From contig NC_068934.1 in assembly GCF_023091745.1 (NCBI RefSeq), forward strand, positions 15,764,434 through 15,828,433: a stretch of DNA of 64,000 nt, given 5' to 3'. Source of the DNA: Budorcas taxicolor. Its lineage: Eukaryota; Chordata; Mammalia; Artiodactyla; Bovidae. Of this stretch, positions 44,322-54,966 are shown piece after piece (the stretch's first letter is position 1; every line of letters starts with the position of its first letter). The position numbers were made by a program, and so were the translations under genes. The notes under the pieces are model-generated. The model was not told the origin of the DNA and made no database searches. It saw only the letters and a list, made by a program, of their open reading frames with translations.

Positions 44322-45714
44322 GGTGGGGGGTGGGGGTGCTCAAGGGAAGAAGAAAGGAAGAAAGGATTGAGGAAGGGAAAAAGGAAGAGTGTAAAGAGCT
44401 GATGTATCACCATCTCTGCAGTCACAGAGAAAGTCTTTACACTCCCTTTGCCCCTTCCTCCATCATTCCATCCTTTCTCCTTCCCTTGAGCCCTCCCTGC
44501 CTCTCTCCCTGTTTCTTATTCTCTAAAACCTCCATCCATTCTCTAAGCCCTATTTACTCTGAAATTTTTCACTTATCAAACCTATCTGTTGATGTTTCTT
44601 TAAACTCTCCACACGCTCTCTTTTTGATATTACTCCCTTACCTGCTACCATCCTGGAATCCTACCTGTTTCTGCTGCCAGACTGTCTCAATGATAAGAAA
44701 TGCAAAGGTATTAGAAGATCAGACTGGGCAATTCCAAGGGAGAAATAGGCAGTTTGAAATGGGAGTGAATGTGAGTTTTGAGTGCTCCATAGACAGATGA
44801 GTCCTGCACTTCTGGATGAGAGACAGATTCCTTTCCTTGCCCCTACAAAGCAGCATTAGAAAAGTCATACTATTAGTAGTGAAATTCACCCCCAGCCTGA
44901 AGTCTTAGGCTTCATTTCTTGCATGGCCCTTGGCCCTATGAGGAAACACCGTTCAACCGCTATGCTATAAATAACTCCCAAGTGGTCTAAGACACTGGCC
45001 TTCTGAGCAGTTGGAAAGCCTGGAGTAAGTGGGACTGCAGTCCACAGTTTTTTCTCTTTACCCTGGCATACCTCCTAAATGGTATTGTGTGCTCCAAGGT
45101 GTAAACATGGTTAGAAGCATCTTCCAAAGCTTGTTTGCTTTTATGCTTTGCTTTTGGTTTCTTTCTTATATCATCTTTCCTCTCTGAGATTTTTAAAGTG
45201 ATTATCCACTCAGTATTTGGAAATTTTTGCTTTTGTTTTTTTGCTTTTCTTTGCTTTTTAACATGTTTAGTAAAATATGCCACAGACATAGAACACAATT
45301 CATCCAATATACAGTTTAATGAATTACTACAAGGTGAGCTTCCCTACAACCATGACTGATCAAGAAACAAAACTTTTACAGCCACTCATCTCACAAAGGG
45401 CAGAAGATATGTAGGTTGTCTCTATGGTTCTGGTACTGCTTTATGGGTGGAGAGGACATTGTAACCCTGGATTGGATATATTCCATTACACATCTGTTTC
45501 TGATCGTTTACTTCTATAAATTCATCTAAACTATCATCTAATGAATTACTGTGAAAGCCTGCATTTTTGTGAGAGTTTTAACATTTAAGTCCAGTGAAAT
45601 TTGACATTATGTTTGGCTGGTTCCCAGTTGTATCCCCAAAGTTTAGCACAGAGTCTCACAGATTATACACGGCCATTAAATGATCTGGTCATATGCTAGG
45701 AGCAGTCTTCTATC
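44322..45714. other. No gene; low-complexity blocks
   Basis: A purine-rich block (44322-44400) is followed by a pyrimidine-rich block (44440-44690), which together with the SINE head give a 187-codon plus-strand frame (44237-44800). Its composition (Ser, Leu, Pro) reflects the CT-rich DNA, so I reject it as a gene. 45130-45260 is T-rich. Confidence 0.45.
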
Positions 45715-46170
45715 GTTAATATTTATTCATGCACAGAGTATTGACTGGTGAGGGCTATTCTATGCCTGACCCTATTCTATGCATCAGGGATACAAACATA
45801 CCTAAGGCATTATCTGTGCCCCATGGAGTCTACTCTCTTTGAGTGATAAATGTGTAAGCAAACAATCACAATGGAGTACTCTAAGTACTGCATATATATA
45901 AAAGTGACATAGTCACATAAAGTACAGATGGATTCTTCTGGGAAAGTTAAGTGAGTGACATTCATGATATGTCCTTGAAGATAAATAATAGCATACAAAA
46001 CTGAGCAAAGCTGCCTATATATTCCAAGCCAATTGGAGTATGGCCACCTCACCTGTCTTGGGGGCTACAGAGTTGGCTGCTGCTGGAGTTTTGAATATTA
46101 AAGGCAGAGGTGTGAGGTAGGCAGGGAAAAGCTTTTTGGATTTAAAACCTAGGGTCTCCTTTTGTCTTCC
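45715..46170 (-). mobile_element. L2 LINE, antisense (ancient)
   Basis: 'aatatttattcatgcacaga', 'ttctatgcatcagggataca', 'tgccccatggagtctactct' and 'gatatgtccttgaagataaa' follow the inverted L2 3' region. Confidence 0.6.
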
Positions 46171-46869
46171 TAAGGGATTTGCTTCGCATCATTTCTGCAG
46201 CTGGACTTCCTGAAACTTGTGAGTAGAGAACTGGCATGGAATGTTCTGCCTTTGAGAAAAAGCATTTGTGTTTCAGTGACAAAATTACTAAAGAGGTTCA
46301 GGTGAGAGGCAAACAAAGGGGTTAGGCAGTAGTTAAAATTTATTTGGAAGGTTAAGGAATTACTGTGGGTGTGAAAAAGAGGATTTGAATTCTGAAGAGG
46401 TTGAGAAAAGAGAATCAGCAATTTTTGAAATGGATTAGGTAGGTAGAGCAAGCAGAAGGCTTGAGGATGGCATTGTGGTCTCCTAATACAATATCTTTTC
46501 TTTTCTTTCTTCTGTGTTTTTCTGTTACAGATAAAAATAATAATAATATGCCCATAAGGAAATCTTTTTCATTAAAAATGAGCACTTCACATAAAGTAAA
46601 TAAAATACATTCAAGGGCATAAGTTGCCATAACTGAGATGATATATATCAAAGCTTCTACCTTTCAATTAATTTCTTGTCCTCAATTATGAGAGCAGTAT
46701 CAGCAGCGTTTTTAAGTGTGTGTTTTATCAATTAACTGCACTACCTTTACAGGCCATAACTGGGGGATCCTAAATAGTCACTCCATCACTTACAGGGGGC
46801 ACAGCTTACTGTGGGGACCAGTGGGGTGGGGAGCTCCTTGGCTTCCACCCAGATACCCCTTTTGCAAAG
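46171..46869. other. Single-copy or very old L2-like DNA
   Basis: 46200-46470 may continue the preceding antisense L2, but it is too decayed to place. No gene. Confidence 0.4.
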
Positions 46870-47080
46870 TAAAATAGCACAAAGAGCCTAGACTGAAGAA
46901 TCAGCCAAGAAGGCTTAGATTCAAATTCTGATTGTACCACTTAGAACCGTCCCTTAACTACTCTGAGCCTCCACTGCCTCATTTTATCAGTGGATGGTAA
47001 TAACTATCATACCACTGTTTGTAGCACTATTCTGAGCATTGTATGAAATGTATATCAGGTGCCATGCCTAGTACTAAGGC
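46870..47080 (+). mobile_element. MIR SINE, nearly complete
   Basis: 'gattcaaattctgattgtac', 'actctgagcctccactgcct' and 'gccatgcctagtactaagg' span head to 3' end. Confidence 0.82.
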
Positions 47081-47084
47081 AGAT

Positions 47085-47225
47085 AATACTTTCAGATCTA
47101 ACTCTCCTAAGAATAGTTTGGCACATTAATATTCCCATTTTACAGATGTGGAAACTGAGAAACCAAAGTATATTGTTTACTTAAGATCACACAAGGAGGA
47201 AACAGAGGAACAAGGATTTTAACCA
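47085..47225 (-). mobile_element. MIR SINE, antisense
   Basis: 'attcccattttacagatgtg', 'gaaactgagaaaccaaagta' and 'aacaaggattttaacc' are the inverse of MIR. It lies back to back with the preceding sense MIR. Confidence 0.75.
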
Positions 47226-47869
47226 AACTGTAAAAGATGGCTGACAAGCCTCACCTTGAAAAGAGAGTAGCTCTCAGCATCTTCTGTCTTGAATCATTCT
47301 CTTGACAATGTGAATATGGTGATGCTGTTATCATTTGAGAAATAAATATGCCTACTGCTACATGGAATCATGGTCATAATCTATGTAATGTGATATTACA
47401 GATACAAAAAAGAAATGGAATTGAAAGGAGAGAAGGAAAGAAAGACAGGGAAAAGAAAAAGAAAGAGTGTAGAAAGAGGGATAGAGGAAGGGAAAAGAGA
47501 AGAAAAGAAAGCTTTGCATAGAGACAAGATGCAGTTGAACTGCTGTTGCACTTCTGAATTTCTTTAATTCATTTGTAGATCAATGTCTGCTTCAGGATTT
47601 GCTGGAGGCAGAGTTTGTAGTCTTTGATGATAATGGTTCTCATGCAGAAAGGTTTCTTACCCTATAGAGAATGTCCAGTTCCTTGAGGGACTATCACCCA
47701 TGGCTGCTGTAACAGGGAGGTAGATACTTTGAGGTAGATCAGTTGCCAGAGATACTCTTTAGAATAAAGCAAGAAAGGTGATGGTATTGATGATGATGTT
47801 GATTTTCCTTAGTGATGTTGATCTATGTTTCTGTTTAAAACTCACACCCAGCCTTCCACTGGATGTGAG
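47226..47869. other. Single-copy DNA with a purine tract
   Basis: No gene. The purine-rich tract is listed separately. 47560-47860 is unrecognised. Confidence 0.45.
47424..47511. repeat. Polypurine (GA-rich) tract
   Basis: About 88 bp made almost only of A and G in imperfect GAAA/GGAA units, with fewer than eight pyrimidines. Confidence 0.9.
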
Positions 47870-49250
47870 CAGTTTGTTTATTAATTTGTTCAACACATAT
47901 TCAGAGGTCTTCATGTAACAAATATTTATAGACATACTGCTCTAGCTTCTGGAGATTATAGATGAACTGTTCCAAATTCTTGTTCAATAAGAGAAAAGAT
48001 CAGGCATTCTTGATATTACAATCAAGAAGACAGAGGAGGATAAAAGAATTTAAATAATAAAAATACTTTTTGCAGAGAAACAACACGATGGAACAAAAAA
48101 AAATATGATAGTGTTTGAGAATGTCTACTTGAGGTGGAGTGATCAAAGGAAGCCTCTCAGAGAAGGTAAATGTTTGACAAGATCTGGATTAAAGAAAGAG
48201 CCAACCACATAATGTTCTGTAGGAGGAGAATTCAACTGGCCAATAAGATCAGAGTAAACTGGAGTGCTTGAGAAATATCAAGCCAATGCTGCTGAAATAC
48301 GGAGTGGAAGAGTGAAGTGAGAGAAGGTTAAAGAAATAGAGGCCTTATTCATAAAGGCATATGTAGGGACTTTATTTAAATTTGATTTACTTTTAAGCAG
48401 AGGGAAACATTTTAAGCAGAAAAGGAACATGATATAAGATTTGAAAGATTGTGTGTTGTTTGAGGAATGGATTGGAAGCATTGGATTCCAGATCGGAAGC
48501 ATCTGGACTCAGTAGAATGTTGTTGTTCAGTTGCTCAGTTACGTCTGACTCTTTGCGACCCCACGGACTGCAGCACACCAAGCTTCCCTGTCCTTCACCA
48601 AGTCCTGGAACTTGCTCAGACTCATGTCCAGTGAGTCAGTGATGTCATTCAGTCATCTTATCCTCTGTTGCCTGCTTCTCCTTCTGCCTTCAATCTTTCC
48701 CAGCATCAGGTTCTTTTCCAATAAGTTGGCTCTTCACATTAGGTGGCCAAAGTATTGCAGCTTCAGCTTCAGCATCAGTCCTTCCAATGAATATTCAGGA
48801 CTAATTTCCTTTAGGATTGACTTGTTTGATCTTTTTGCAGTCCAAGGGACTCTCCAGAGTCTTCTCCAACACCACAGTTTAAAAACATCAGTTCTTCGGC
48901 ACTCAGCCTTCTTTATGGTCCAACTCTCACATCCATACATGACCACTGGAAAAACCATAGTTTTGACTATACAGACCTTTGTTGGCAAGGTAAAGGCTCT
49001 GCTTTTTAATATGCTCAATACGCTTTACTATGCAGTAGAATACACCCTTGGAAATGTGATCATCAAAAATGGCGGGTGGCTTGAACTAGAGTAATAGTGA
49101 AAATGAAGGAAAGTGGATCAGTTTGTGACTTATTTTGGCATAGACAAGGTCAACTGAAAGATTAAAGTGTGTTTTTTTTTTTTAACTTGATTAAGTGAAT
49201 GGGTAGTGGTGCCATCAACTGAGATGGAAAATACCAAGAGGACAGATTGT
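47870..49250 (-). mobile_element. Long antisense L2 LINE, split by BovB
   Basis: Before the BovB: 'gtttgttcaacacatattca'-type end, 'gaggaatggattggaagcat'. After it: 'gtggcttgaactagagtaat', 'gtagtggtgccatcaactga' and 'gatggaaaataccaagagga'. The order matches a long inverted L2 copy with BovB 48519-49032 inserted. Confidence 0.72.
48519..49032 (-). mobile_element. BovB LINE 3' fragment with filler at the 5' junction
   Basis: 9-bp TSD CAGTAGAAT at 48510-48518 and 49033-49041. BovB similarity ends at about 49015; the next 17 bp up to the TSD (49016-49032) are not BovB. Confidence 0.93.
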
Positions 49251-49313
49251 GGGAAGGGATTCACAGGAAATCAAGAGTTTATAATGTCTAGTGTCATAGG
49301 ATATAGAGTCAAA

Positions 49314-49535
49314 AAGCCTTCCCTGCTGGCACAAGGGTAAAGAAAACATATCTCCTTCCAAGCAGGAGATAAGTGTTCAATCCCTGGATCAGAAAGATCC
49401 CTTGAAGAAGAAAATGCAACCCACTCCAGTATTTTTGCCTGGAAAATCCCATGGCCAGAGGAGCCTGGCAGACTACACTCCGAGAGGTCTCAAAGAGTCA
49501 GATACAATTTAGTAACTAAGCAACAGCAACAGCAG
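49314..49535 (+). mobile_element. Bov-tA SINE, full length, diverged
   Basis: Perfect 10-bp TSD TAGAGTCAAA at 49304-49313 and 49536-49545, although the SINE body itself is well diverged (decayed head 'ccttccctgctggcacaagg'). Confidence 0.94.
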
Positions 49536-49545
49536 TAGAGTCAAA

Positions 49546-50234
49546 CACTCTTGGGTTCAAATCTGAGCGCTGTGTTATTTCCAACATAAGAAGAAAATTA
49601 AACCCTGTCTCATCATGATGTCAGGATGTTTGAATCAAGAAATGTATGGGCCGAAGCTTTCATATGTTATCTCTCTTGTTAATTCCATCCCCTTAACTTT
49701 AATTGACTAACTAATGGATTATATATATATATATATATATCATGATTTCATGTGTATGAGTGTATATATACATATATGCATGTATGCACACACACGCACA
49801 CACACACACACACACACATTGTGTCAAACTTAGTAAAGTTTGAATTCTCTGATACCACTACTCATCCTCTGTTCTATTTCCCTTATTTTTAACCATTTAA
49901 GCAATACTTCAGGTAATTATTATTCTAAAGTCTAAATGATACAATTAGAGAAGTTTTTTTGATTTAATAGATTTCATACATCTATTGATTTCTCATGTGG
50001 AAAGATTATCTAATTTTCCAAAACTCTATCACCATAACCTAACATTTGCATTTTTTTAAATGTCTCAGTTGTATTCATTTAAGTCAAATAATTTGACCTT
50101 TCTTATTTCATGAACATCTCAAGAACCTCCACCCCTCACCCTCTGTTATATGTTTTTCTACCTCCTTTTCAAACTCGTGTTCCCATGTTCTGGGATAACT
50201 GCTTTTCTTTCATCTCATCAAGGTTGATGACATC
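49546..50234. other. Single-copy DNA with two microsatellites
   Basis: (AT)n at 49720-49740 and (CA)n at 49787-49818. Otherwise unrecognised AT-rich sequence. Confidence 0.5.
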
Positions 50235-50269
50235 TGTATTTTCTTTTTTTTTTTTTTTTTGTATTTTCT
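50235..50269 (-). repeat. Poly(T) flanked by a perfect 10-bp direct repeat
   Basis: TGTATTTTCT at 50235-50244 and 50260-50269 encloses exactly 15 T (50245-50259). On the minus strand this is A15 between TSD-like repeats that start AGAAAA. It is the expected scar of a retrotransposition in which only the poly(A) tail was copied. Confidence 0.65.
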
Positions 50270-50286
50270 ATGTTGTATCTTTAGAT

Positions 50287-50499
50287 GGGTTTCTCAGGTG
50301 GCACTAGTGGTAAAGAATCCACCTGCCAATGCAGGAGATGCAAGAGGTGTGGATTCAATCCTTGGGAAGATCCCCCCAAGAAGGAAATGGCAACCCACTC
50401 TGGTAGTCTTGCCTGGAGAATCCCATGGACTGTGGAGCCTGGCAGGTTACAGTCCATGGGGTCACAAAGAGTCAGACATGACTGAACATGGAATATCAC
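50287..50499 (+). mobile_element. Bov-tA SINE, full length
   Basis: Head 'gggtttctcaggtggcacta'. Perfect 8-bp TSD CTTTAGAT at 50279-50286 and 50500-50507. Confidence 0.94.
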
Positions 50500-50576
50500 C
50501 TTTAGATTGATGTGAAAACTAAAATCCAAAAAACATATATTATTTGACAACATAAACATCCCTCTCTGCCAAGCCA

Positions 50577-50784
50577 TGGCTTCCCAGGTGGCGCTAGTGG
50601 TAAAGAACCCACCTGCAAATGCAGGAGACATAAGAGACCTGGGGTATGATCCCTGAGTCTGGAAGCTCTCCTGGAGGAGGGCATGGCAACCCACTCAGCC
50701 TGCAGAATCCCATGGACAGAGGAGCCTGGTAGGCATGGGGTTGCAAAGAGTCAGACACAACTGAACTGACTTAGCATGCACACA

Positions 50785-50818
<34 letters not shown>
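50577..50818 (+). mobile_element. Bov-tA SINE with long (CA)n tail and CTCF-like head
   Basis: 8-bp TSD CCAAGCCA at 50569-50576 and 50819-50826. The tail carries about 18 CA units. The head reads ttcccaggtggcgctagtgg; its AGGTGGCGCT word (50586-50595) matches the CTCF core AGRKGGCRSY in full. Part of the body is deleted (cccactcagcctgcagaatc). Confidence 0.94.
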
Positions 50819-50820
<2 letters not shown>

Positions 50821-50989
50821 AAGCCAAATATTGGTGTTTTGATGTTATTTTCTTCCTTTTGGGTCAATTATCACTCCACCTGTGCCACTTGAAAAAGTTC
50901 CTTCCATGTAGGTCAAAGATCTATGTTTTACTATCCTCCACCAACAGCTAAAAATCGTGGCATGCCTCATAATCTCCATCTATGGAAGA

Positions 50990-51250
50990 CAGTCATGTCC
51001 TCTGTGGGCCAAATTCAGTATTGGAATAAGAACAGGGGTTCTGGGGTGGATTGCACAGGTTCTTGTTCTGAGTCTGATGCTGACTCTGGGTCCTGGGCAG
51101 CGTGGCTAACTAAGCTTAAGCCTCTTCATCTGGTAGATACGCATGAGGACAGCACCAAGAATGTAGTATGTGAGATTTCAGTGAAATGCATGCGCAGGAC
51201 GTAGCCAGTGTCTGACACTTGGGAAGCATTGCATAAATATGTGGGGTTTT
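50990..51250 (+). mobile_element. MIR SINE
   Basis: 'tctgatgctgactctgggtc', 'taagcctcttcatctggtag' and 'cagtgtctgacacttgggaa' follow MIR. Confidence 0.68.
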
Positions 51251-51764
51251 CATTATAAAATTGTATAGGAGTTGCTAATTGACTTCTTATTTTTATTGAG
51301 AGAAGGAACATCGGCCAAATGTCCCACATCACTAACAACATCTAGCTCTGTAGCCATGCTGTCTGTGGCTTTAATTCCTTTCTTTCCTCTTGAAACATCT
51401 TTTTGGATTTCTAACTCTGATTTGGACTCCTGTTGTTCAGGTGTATTTTACAGCTGTTTTTCTGAGCTCATCCAGGGAAACTACTCTGTCTTCCACAGAT
51501 GTCCAGTCCTCCTAATTTATTCTCTTCCCTGGTCTGTTTCATTCACCAGCTTTCACCTATGCTCCAACATAGACTTTCACCTATGCTCCAACATCCTGCA
51601 ATTTGTTAGCACCTCCTAACTATTGAGTCTCCTCCGGTACCAACACTGTTGCCGGTTTAACTCTTTCCTTTCATTTGACTGGGTCTTCTGGACCCCTTGT
51701 ACTCATTGCATCATTCCCATACGGACACTTTCACTGAAGCTTTATTTTTAAAAAATCCATCCTG
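51251..51764. other. Pyrimidine-richer single-copy DNA
   Basis: A 115-codon plus-strand frame (51272-51619) has no recognised content. The tandem duplication is listed separately. Confidence 0.45.
51550..51594. repeat. 24-bp-period tandem duplication
   Basis: A 21-bp word (CTTTCACCTATGCTCCAACA + T) is repeated exactly at 51550-51570 and 51574-51594. Confidence 0.95.
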
Positions 51765-51870
51765 CGAGAGCTATGATTTACATCTTAGAGAAAGGAAAAC
51801 CGAGGTACACAGAGACTAAGAAACTTGCCCAGGTCCCCCAACAGCAAGTAGCAGAATCCTGATTATGTTT
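51765..51870 (-). mobile_element. MIR SINE, antisense
   Basis: 'ggaaaaccgaggtacacaga', 'aacttgcccaggtcccccaa' and 'cagcaagtagcagaatcctg' are the inverse of the MIR core and head. Confidence 0.8.
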
Positions 51871-52717
51871 CATGCCCTTCAGACATCAAAACCCTTCTTG
51901 AAAGGACAGCAGTGCTTTTTGCTTGCTTCAGAGGGAACTGGGAGCTGTCAAAGCTTTCCTTGGGTGCAAGGGAGCAGGAGAGAGTGCGGGGAAGACAGGG
52001 CCAGGTTCAGACGTGTGCCTTGCTAGGTTAGCTTATGGGAAAGACTAGATACAAATGCAACTGCCCCGCAGGCTAGGCGATAAAGGAAGGAGCAGCAGAA
52101 ACAGAACCAAAACCAAAGAGACATTTTTGTTGCAAATCCTTGCCTTTGTGATGAAAGCAAGTGCCTAAATTCCAGCTGTGATTGTACAAGTTTTTTCAGA
52201 GAACAAAGCTTTATAATAGTATCCTTGTCCCAACTAGACTGACAAATTAACACTTACTGATGGTGGTCCTCACCTCTCTCCCCCATGGGGATTGGCAGCT
52301 CTTGCTAACAAGCGTTCTGGGGGAGAATTGCTATAGATTTCTTAACCAGAAGACTCTCTCATACATCCTCCGTGTGTAGTCATTAAAAAGACAAATCAAT
52401 GTTTGTAGACAGTAATATAAAGATATATTGTTCAATGCGGTTACAGATCTGCTTATTGATTCACCCAAAGATTTTCTTAATAAAATGCTAGGTGTGTGAA
52501 TAAAGGATGTGCTTTGAAAGTAGAAAGAGACATTTATTTTTGTACATACAGTTATAGATATACATGCATATAATTATTTATACTCACAATATATTACTAT
52601 TCAATAGGTAAGCATTTATGATATACGGATATACATGCCTATACATTTTACGTATATATATGCGCATTTGTCTTGTTATAACTTGCTCTATCCATCTGTC
52701 TGTAACTCTGTTTGCTG
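51871..52717. other. Single-copy DNA; candidate conserved element at 52110-52510
   Basis: 52110-52510 has complex, repeat-free sequence with homeodomain-type (acaaattaac) and other TF-like words (attgttcaatgcgg, tattgattcaccc). 52560-52670 is an AT-rich block of TATA/CATA units. Confidence 0.38.
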
Positions 52718-52726
52718 TTGTGTATG

Positions 52727-52937
52727 TGGCTGCTCAGTTGTCTGACACTTTGTGACCCCATGGGATGTAGCCCACCAGGCTCCTCTGTCCATGGGATTTT
52801 CCAGGCAAGAATACTGGAGTGGGTTGTCATTTCCTTCTCCAGGGCATCTTCCCAACCCAGGGATTGAACCTATATCTCTTGCATCTCCTGCATTGGCAGA
52901 TAGATTCTTCTACCACTGTGCCACCTGGGAAGCTCAA
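52727..52937 (-). mobile_element. Bov-tA SINE, antisense, full length
   Basis: Inverted tail 'ggctgctcagttgtctgaca' to inverted head 'actgtgccacctgggaagct'. Imperfect TSD ttgtgtatg/ttgtgtttg at 52718-52726 and 52938-52946. Confidence 0.92.
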
Positions 52938-52989
52938 TTGTGTTTGTATGAATCCGTCTATGAATCTATTACTGAATCAGACTGTTACT

Positions 52990-53192
52990 ACAGGCTTTAG
53001 CATCAGATAGGTCTAGACGTGAAATTCAACACTCCCATTTAATAACTATAAAGCTGTAAATGCTTTACTGCAGCACTTTGGGTCTAGTTTTCTTTCTTTG
53101 CAAGCATGGAATAATGACAGTATCTACCTTGGGATCACTATTGTGATAATGAAATGAGTGGTCATGTGAAACACAAAGCAAAAGGTTTAGTT
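52990..53192 (+). mobile_element. MIR SINE, split by BovB
   Basis: Core 'gggtctagttttctttcttt' and 'gataatgaaatgagtggtca' lie before the BovB. After it (53643-53690), the MIR 3' end resumes with 'ggggtttggtgcatagtaaa' and 'tgatcaacatat'. Confidence 0.68.
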
Positions 53193-53642
53193 AATTCAGT
53201 CGCTCAGTCGTGTCCGACTCTTTGCGACCCCATGAATCACAGCACGCCAGGCCTCCCTGTCCATCACCATCTCCCGGAGTTCACTCAAACTCATGTCCAT
53301 CGAGTCGGTGATGCCATCCAGCCATCTCATCCTCTGTCGTCCCCTTCTCCTTCTACCCTCAATCCCTTCCAGCATCAGGATCTTTTCCGAAGAGTCAACT
53401 CTTTGCATTAGGAGGCCAAAGTATTGGAGTTTCAGCCTCAGCATCAGTCCTTCCAATGAACACCCAGGACTGATCTCCTTTAGGATGGACTGGTTGGACC
53501 TCCTTGCAGCCCAAGGGACTCTCAAGAGTCTTCTCCAACACCACAGTTCAAAAGCATCTATTCTTCGGCACTCAGCTTTCTTCACAGTCCAACTCTCACA
53601 TCCATACCTGACCACTGGAAAAACCATAGCCTTGACTAGAAA
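53193..53642 (-). mobile_element. BovB LINE 3' fragment, young
   Basis: CpG-rich and close to the family consensus, for example 'cagtcgctcagtcgtgtccg' and 'catcgagtcggtgatgccat'. 5'-truncated inside the RT C-terminal region, integrated in a MIR. Confidence 0.95.
53196..53627 (-). pseudogene. BovB ORF C-terminal 143 codons, uninterrupted
   Basis: An open frame from the truncation point (…FPVVRYGCESWTVKKAEC) to the native stop (…AKSRTRLSD). It carries the C-terminal Cys/Trp motif region (FELWCWRRLLRVPW) and the basic GRRRRGRQRMRW stretch. It lacks endonuclease and RT catalytic motifs, so it is a fragment, but no internal stop or frameshift has accumulated. Confidence 0.9.
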
Positions 53643-53929
53643 ACTAGCAAGGGGTTTGGTGCATAGTAAATGATCAACATATATTGACTGTGATAATGGT
53701 GATAATTAAGATTAAAAGAAAGGATATATTCATAGGTTCAACCCAGCATATAGTTACCAAACTTGTATTTTATTTTATCTTCATATACATATATGATATA
53801 TATACATATAAGATGTGTGTTTGTTTGCACGTATGTTTAGACTCTATCAAGTATAATTTGCCTACGTATTTGTACTTTTATGCAGGAGATGTACATAAAT
53901 ATATTTAACAAATATATGTAATTCAACAT

Positions 53930-54460
53930 ATATTTGTTGAGACAATTTTTGGAGCTAGTCTCCATGTTAGTCCCTGGTGTGTTTAAATAAACTCCATGCA
54001 CTTTTATTACACTGTACTCTCAAGATATTCAGAAAGAAAAATACACAAAGAAATTGTTCTAGGGCTGTATAAAATGCAATAGCATCATATGTAGAAGGAG
54101 AAGCGTGAGAGAATCAATTCCTTTTGACTGGAAGGACCGAGAAAGGGATTCGCAGGATAGGAGACAATTGAGAGGCCTTACAGGATGAAAGGGAGCTCGT
54201 TAAGGGAGAAATAGCAGGGAAGGGGAGCAGCTCGTGCAAAGGCATGGTGGAAAATGAGCCTGAAAAGAATAGCTTGTGAGTGGCTTTCTCTGTTTCATTA
54301 CAAAGTTTGAACTTCATAGGTGATGAGTCTCATAAACCATCAAATACTTTTAATTGAGAGGATAAAAACCTGGCTGCACCTGTGTTATTGAAGGTTCGAT
54401 ACAAAAGATAGGTTAAGGAGAAAGTGTGGAAAGGAAGACCATTTAGGAGGTTATTGAAAA
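53930..54460 (-). mobile_element. L2 LINE, antisense (ancient)
   Basis: 'acatatatttgttgagacaa', then 'gctcgtgcaaaggcatggtg', 'acaaagtttgaacttcatag' and 'ccatttaggaggttattgaa' match the inverted L2 3' region in order over about 500 bp. Confidence 0.75.
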
Positions 54461-54789
54461 ATTACCAAATAATTTTATTTCCATCATCTCTTCTATTTTG
54501 CAAAAACATATTCATTTTGTAATTGCTTCCGATGCAACACTATAAGGTGACCTGAGTCCTCTGGAGGGATTTAGTTTGCCTGTCTCTAACTCCCTAATCC
54601 TTTCTAGAGGGTCAGGAGAGAATATATGCAGAATAAATGTAAGTTTAAGTGCAAGATAAATAAAAATGATTTTTTTCCAGTTTAGAGGTGAAAACGGAGA
54701 TTCAGGGAACTGATACCTTTCAGCAGCTATATCTGCCTGTTCATATTACAAATCTCTCCCTATTGAAGTATCTAAATATCACTATGTCC
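54461..54789. other. Single-copy DNA
   Basis: No recognisable feature; possible continuation of MIR/L2 traces at 54680-54760. Confidence 0.4.
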
Positions 54790-54799
54790 AATGCTTATA

Positions 54800-54956
54800 T
54801 GGGCAGCAGAGAATGAGATGTTGGATGGCATCACTGACTCAATGGACATGAGTCTGAATAAACTCTGGGAGTTGGTGATGAACAGGGAAGCCAGGAGTGC
54901 TGCAGTCCATGGGGTCACAAAGAGTCAGACACAACTGAGCAGCTGAACTGAAACTG
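54800..54956 (+). mobile_element. BovB LINE 3' end, sense
   Basis: 157 bp with the C-terminal ORF block 'gatggcatcactgactcaat' and 'gacatgagtctgaataaact'. Perfect 10-bp TSD AATGCTTATA at 54790-54799 and 54957-54966. Confidence 0.95.
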
Positions 54957-54966
54957 AATGCTTATA

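Noticed and set aside
44237..44800. 187-codon open frame on the plus strand
   Set aside because: It begins inside a Bov-tA head, crosses a purine block, then a CT-rich block giving Ser/Leu/Pro-rich sequence; typical low-complexity read-through.
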